Position numbers and translations under genes: made by a program. From the NCBI GenBank assembly GCA_038226175.1, contig JBBRQP010000132.1:1-5761 (forward strand): a DNA stretch of 5,761 bases, written 5' to 3'. The notes below the pieces were generated by a model. That model was not told the DNA's origin. It searched no databases and worked only from the letters and a program-made list of their open reading frames with translations. Shown in pieces: positions 4,962 to 5,761 of this stretch; the first letter of the stretch is position 1, and every line of letters begins with the position of its first letter. The DNA is from JBBRQP01 sp038226175 (lineage in GTDB: Bacteria > Cyanobacteriota > Cyanobacteriia > Gloeobacterales > Anthocerotibacteraceae).

Positions 4962-5126
4962 ATGTCCTCTAGTTGGCTTGCCAAAAACCGGGAACCTTGG
5001 CGTCCGATTTACCTTGCCCTGAGTAGTCAAGACCTCGGACACTACTTCCGCCGTCGCTACCAGGTTTGTGATAACTCAGACCAGGCTCTGCGCGAACGTT
5101 TGTCTGACCGCTTTGAGCAACCCTAA
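4962..5126 (+). CDS. Possible small ORF, 54 aa
   Basis: This is a short plus-strand frame from ATG 4962 to TAA 5124-5126, divergent from the HTH gene and convergent with the TPR gene. The translation is protein-like: WLAKNREPWRPIYLALSSQD, then YFRRRYQVCDNSDQALRERL. Codon choice is ordinary (CGC/CGT for arginine, no rare codons). The Shine-Dalgarno sequence is poor: AAAAAGG lies 12 nt upstream. The frame is open back to 4926, so it might be the tail of an older gene. A minus-strand frame over the same bases is also open (about 4970-5148) but lacks a normal start codon. Function is unknown. Confidence 0.35.
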   Translation: MSSSWLAKNREPWRPIYLALSSQDLGHYFRRRYQVCDNSDQALRERLSDRFEQP

Positions 5127-5131
5127 GCAGC

Positions 5132-5280
5132 TCACTCTTTTTTTGTTCTCAATAGCTCTAGCCACTGTTGTGTTCCTTTTGTATAAGGATGATCCTTGCC
5201 TAGTGTTTTTTCACGTATTGCTAATGCCCTCACCAATAAGGGTTCGGCTTCTGAATAACGAAGAGAAATTGGAGAAGGGA
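5132..5280 (-). pseudogene. Frameshifted C-terminal tail of the TPR gene
   Basis: In the frame one base off from the TPR gene upstream, the sequence YSEAEPLLVRALAIREKTLG then KDHPYTKGTQQWLELLRTKKE reads to TGA at 5132-5134. This is a standard closing TPR unit of the kinesin-light-chain type. The unit lacks its normal first helix; what precedes it (LVPSPISL) is not TPR-like. The main frame ends at a TAG (5281-5283) immediately after a C5 run, so a small indel, possibly with a deletion, has separated this tail. It is probably not translated as a separate protein. Confidence 0.6.
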
Positions 5281-5761
5281 CTAGGGGGCTTCTTCCATTG
5301 CCCAGGAATATAGCTGGGAAGCCTCTGTAAGCAAGTTTTGAGCTAAGTAGACTTGTGCCAAACTCTCTACACAACTTAAAAAATTAGGGTGTTCTTTTCC
5401 AAGTCTCTGTTCACGTATTTTTAGCACCTGTTGGAGCAAAGATTGTGCCTGTTGATATTTTTTTTGATAGAAATACAGTACCGCCAGATTGTTGAGGGTG
5501 TTCGCCACATCGGGATGCTCCGCGCCTAACACTTTTTCTCTGATGCCGAGCGCCCTTTCATACATCGGCTCCGCTTGCTCATACCGTCCTTGGGCACGAT
5601 ACAATCCCGCCAAATTGTTGAGGGTGTTCGCCACATCGGGATGCTCCGCGCCTAACACTTTTTCTCTGATGCCGAGCGCCCTTTCATACATCGGCTCCGC
5701 TTGCTCATACCGTCCTTGGGCACGATACAATCCCGCCAAATTGTTGAGGGTGGTCGCCACA
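5281..5761 (-). CDS. Tetratricopeptide repeat protein, kinesin-light-chain type (5' end outside window)
   Basis: At least 159 codons are visible and the gene continues past the right edge; the GTG at 5760 is an internal valine of a repeat, not a start. Units of 42 aa run LYRAQGRYEQAEPMYERALG then IREKVLGAEHPDVANTLNNLAG, the TPR_10/TPR_12 pattern. They are followed by two more diverged units (YQKKYQQAQSLLQQVLKIRE and YLAQNLLTEASQLYSWAMEE). These helical repeats make a protein-binding superhelix; partners are unknown. Many bacterial members are fused to CHAT, NB-ARC or protease domains at the N-terminus, which would lie outside this window. The frame ends early at TAG, with the normal last repeat left in another frame at 5132-5280. 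Two units are identical at the DNA level. Confidence 0.85.
   Translation of the reverse strand, partial: VATTLNNLAGLYRAQGRYEQAEPMYERALGIREKVLGAEHPDVANTLNNLAGLYRAQGRYEQAEPMYERALGIREKVLGAEHPDVANTLNNLAVLYFYQKKYQQAQSLLQQVLKIREQRLGKEHPNFLSCVESLAQVYLAQNLLTEASQLYSWAMEEAP
5489..5761 (-). repeat. Perfect 126-bp tandem repeat within the TPR gene
   Basis: Units 5489-5614 and 5615-5740 are identical over all 126 bp. A third begins at 5741 and runs to the window edge with one difference in 21 bases (5753, giving T for N in the protein). Each unit encodes one 42-aa TPR. Lack of even silent changes points to recent expansion or gene conversion. The array probably continues to the right. Confidence 0.95.

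Noticed and set aside
5068..5313. Plus-strand ORF of 81 codons near the TPR tail
   Set aside because: It overlaps the TPR C-terminal frame in antisense and has no start signal; the hydrophobic stretch arises from A/T-rich codons on the reverse strand.

Overview
The window reads as a plasmid maintenance segment, or a plasmid-derived island, from a proteobacterium-like host. The key evidence is a TrfA-family replication initiator next to an eight-copy iteron array, a ParA/ribbon-helix-helix partition pair, and a RelE/ParE-type toxin-antitoxin pair. The IS5-family transposase resembles, from memory, copies common in cyanobacteria. The kinesin-light-chain-type TPR gene is of a kind frequent in filamentous cyanobacteria and in large sulfur-oxidising gammaproteobacteria (Thiotrichales such as Thiothrix or Beggiatoa). 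A Thiotrichales-like host would reconcile a proteobacterial replicon with these elements, but this is inference, since no rRNA or housekeeping gene is present.

Layout. Positions 1-478 hold a probable oriV: a pyrimidine/AT-rich stretch, three AAGATTAG repeats at exact 11-bp spacing, a DnaA box at 201-209 and eight 19-bp iterons at 219-391. On the minus strand, one compact cluster runs parA (2252-1632), a small RHH gene (1606-1343) and trfA-like rep (1333-479). Upstream lie a probable toxin (2750-2451) and its antitoxin (3001-2732), also minus strand, with a clear promoter containing a 14-bp palindrome. A 27-bp motif occurs four times: at the parA/RHH junction, upstream of parA, within a large inverted repeat at 2308-2373, and upstream of the antitoxin. 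It probably ties partition and toxin-antitoxin control together.

Positions 3123-4033 are a 911-bp IS5-family element with 18-bp terminal inverted repeats (17/18 match) between TA dinucleotides. Its transposase is split over three frames, with both breaks at 8-base homopolymers. On its right it cuts off a PrimPol-type primase gene just after the catalytic-looking DLD motif. The rest of that gene is not on the left side, so the junction is a rearrangement scar rather than a simple insertion. Upstream on the minus strand are an 84-aa unknown ORF overlapping the primase by ATGA and an excisionase/MerR-like HTH gene. Together they look like a remnant of a second replication cassette.

The right end (5132-5761, minus) is the 3' part of a TPR gene with two identical 126-bp units and a frameshift near its C-terminus; its 5' end lies outside the window. 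A short plus-strand ORF (4962-5126) sits between it and the HTH gene.

How the parts work together (inference): Rep binds the iterons and, with DnaA, opens the 11-bp-phased AT-rich region. ParA and the RHH protein segregate the plasmid and repress their own promoter through the 27-bp motif, and the toxin-antitoxin pair provides post-segregational maintenance.
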